Assembly (NCBI GenBank): GCA_035947555.1
Contig: DASZJZ010000083.1
Coordinates: forward strand, 1 to 7,646
Reading direction: 5' to 3'
Source: JACVRW01 sp035947555
GTDB taxonomy: Bacteria > Actinomycetota > Thermoleophilia > Solirubrobacterales > Thermoleophilaceae
DNA: 7,646 bases
Shown: piece after piece, positions 6,402 to 7,646 of the stretch
Position numbering within the stretch: the first letter of the stretch is position 1
Layout: each line of letters opens with the position of its first letter
Made by a program: the position numbers and the translations under genes
The notes under the pieces: generated by a model
The model's database searches: none
The model's input: only the letters and a program-made list of their open reading frames with translations
Told to the model about the DNA's origin: nothing

Positions 6402-7646
6402 TAGTCCTCCGTTTCCCTGTTGCGTACGTTGTATGCCATCCGCGACTGCAGCGACCACAGCTCGATGAAACCCGGGCTCGCCTGCTGCGAGAACAGCCCG
6501 CCCGACTCGCCGAAGCCCGCCAGCGCCGGGTCGTACAGCGCGTTCGGCGAGCGCCGCGCCACCGGTCGCACGCTGCCCTTGTAGAGCCGCACCGTCACTT
6601 CCCCGGTCACCTGCTCGTTCACCGCGTCCATGAGCGCGTTCAGGTCCGACAGCAGCGGCTCGTACCACAGCCCCGCGTACACGAGGTAGGCCCAGTGATC
6701 GTCGAGGTGCGGCTTGAACGTGTTCTGGTGGATCGTGCCCACCAGCTTCTCCAGCTCCTTGTGGGCGGTGAGGACGATCGCCGCGGCCGGCACTTCGTAC
6801 AGGTCCCGCACCTTCAGACCGACGATTCGATCCTCGATGTGATCGACGATCCCCGCCCCGTGCCGGGCTCCGATCTCGCCGGCCCGCTCGAGCAGCTCCA
6901 CCAGCCCCAGCCGCTCGCCGTTCAGCGCCACCGGCACGCCCCGCTCGAACCCGACGCGCACGTCCTCCGGCTGGTCCGGGGCCTCCTCGGGGCGGGTGAC
7001 GAGCTGGAACACGTCGTCGCGCGGCGGCTCCTCGATGTCCTCGATCGGGCCGCCCTCTGACGACCGGCCCCAGAGGTTGTCGTCGATCGAGTAGGGCGGC
7101 GTCTCGGTGCCGCCCTTCACGGGGATGCCGTGCTCGCGGGCGTAGGCGATCTCCTCCTCCCGCCCCATCTGCCAGCCGCGCACCGGGGCGATGATCTTCA
7201 TCGAGGGGTCGAGCGCCACGACGGTCGACTCGATCCGCACCTGGTCGTTGCCCTTCCCGGTGCAGCCGTGGGCGATCGTGTCGCAGCCCGTGCGACGGGC
7301 GTACTCCACCGCGAGCTTCGCGATCAGCGGCCGGCCGAGCGCCGTGAAGAGCGGGTAGCCGCCCCCGTACAGGGCGTTCGCCTTGATCGCCGGCAGAACG
7401 TACTCGTGAGCGAACGCCTCCCGCGCGTCGACCACGTGGCAGTCGAGCGCCCCCAGGTGCATCGCCTTGCCCTTGATCACCTCGTAGTCCTCGCCCGGCT
7501 GCCCGAGGTTGACGGTGAGCGCCACCACCTCCGCCTCGTACTCGTCCTGGATCCACTTGAGCATCACGCTCGTGTCGAGCCCGCCCGAGTAGAGCAGCAG
7601 CACGCGCCCCACCTCGGACGGGTCGGCCTCGTAGGAGGCGGTCTTG
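6401..7646 (-). CDS. argG: Argininosuccinate synthase (5' end at or beyond the right edge)
   Basis: This enzyme joins citrulline and aspartate using ATP to give argininosuccinate, the seventh step of arginine biosynthesis, in the cytoplasm. Counted from GTG 7612 (403 residues), the nucleotide-binding PP-loop motif YSGGLDTS is at 8-15, HGCTGKGNDQVRIE at 115-128, SIDDNLWGRSSE at 175-186 and HIEDRIVGLKVRD at 258-270. The C-terminal SQQASPGFIELWSLQSR (375-391) lies in the family's tetramerisation region. Length is normal (about 400). The frame stays open upstream of 7612 to the edge, reading KTASYEADPSEV before GRVLLLYSGG. No Shine-Dalgarno precedes GTG 7612, and I recall family members carrying such an N-terminal extension, so the true start is probably just outside the window and I report the gene as 5'-partial. 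It heads a run of four same-strand genes with gaps of 0, 16 and 1 bases. Confidence 0.96.
   Translation of the reverse strand, partial: KTASYEADPSEVGRVLLLYSGGLDTSVMLKWIQDEYEAEVVALTVNLGQPGEDYEVIKGKAMHLGALDCHVVDAREAFAHEYVLPAIKANALYGGGYPLFTALGRPLIAKLAVEYARRTGCDTIAHGCTGKGNDQVRIESTVVALDPSMKIIAPVRGWQMGREEEIAYAREHGIPVKGGTETPPYSIDDNLWGRSSEGGPIEDIEEPPRDDVFQLVTRPEEAPDQPEDVRVGFERGVPVALNGERLGLVELLERAGEIGARHGAGIVDHIEDRIVGLKVRDLYEVPAAAIVLTAHKELEKLVGTIHQNTFKPHLDDHWAYLVYAGLWYEPLLSDLNALMDAVNEQVTGEVTVRLYKGSVRPVARRSPNALYDPALAGFGESGGLFSQQASPGFIELWSLQSRMAYNVRNRETED
6405..6410 (-). promoter_or_regulatory. Ribosome binding site of the 56-residue membrane protein
   Basis: GGAGGA lies inside the last codons of argG. 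The GGAGG core is 4 bases before the ATG that overlaps the argG TAA. It is the main evidence that the small gene is translated. Confidence 0.8.

Noticed and set aside
6402..7556. Long minus-strand frame running through argG into the 56-residue gene
   Set aside because: Only its last 56 codons (6231-6401) look like a protein with its own ribosome binding site. The rest is an out-of-frame reading of argG.

Overview
The window is GC-rich, densely packed bacterial chromosome. The DnaE type, the argininosuccinate synthase, a Streptomyces-subtilisin-inhibitor-like lipoprotein, frequent GTG starts and several small secreted proteins point to a high-GC actinobacterium. From memory of family sequences the best guess is Thermoleophilia (Solirubrobacterales or a relative). 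That placement is inference and no search was run. I see no tRNA, rRNA, CRISPR array, transposon or phage gene.

Layout. (1) Positions 1-2843, minus strand: a four-helix-like membrane protein of unknown function, then a membrane-anchored calcineurin-like phosphoesterase 17 bases downstream, then, after about 160 bases, the N-terminal 439 residues of the replicative DNA polymerase III alpha subunit (dnaE), which runs off the left edge. (2) Positions 2844-2941: a short divergent intergenic region with a perfect 6+1+6 inverted repeat. (3) Positions 2942-4554, plus strand: a DUF899 thioredoxin-like protein with a CPGC motif, then an LCMT/PPM1-type SAM-dependent methyltransferase. The methyltransferase has no ATG, GTG or TTG near its conserved N-terminus and probably starts at a CTG that overlaps the DUF899 stop. 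(4) Positions 4551-5382: two small exported proteins head to head, one on each strand, whose 5' ends appear to overlap; the plus-strand one is the subtilisin-inhibitor-like lipoprotein. (5) Positions 5383-7646, minus strand: a tight operon of argG, a 56-residue membrane protein, a 64-residue protein and an exported histidine phosphatase.

The most striking structural feature is compaction. The methyltransferase and the small secreted protein share a CTAG in which each strand reads TAG. The inhibitor-like gene and the histidine phosphatase have directly abutting stops. The head-to-head pair appears to leave no room for a separate promoter region. dnaE and argG are housekeeping genes. The less familiar content is the small exported or membrane proteins around 4551-6401, above all the 56-residue protein translationally coupled to argG and the lipoprotein with a subtilisin-inhibitor cysteine pattern. 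I found no convincing evidence of a new multi-gene defence or mobile system.
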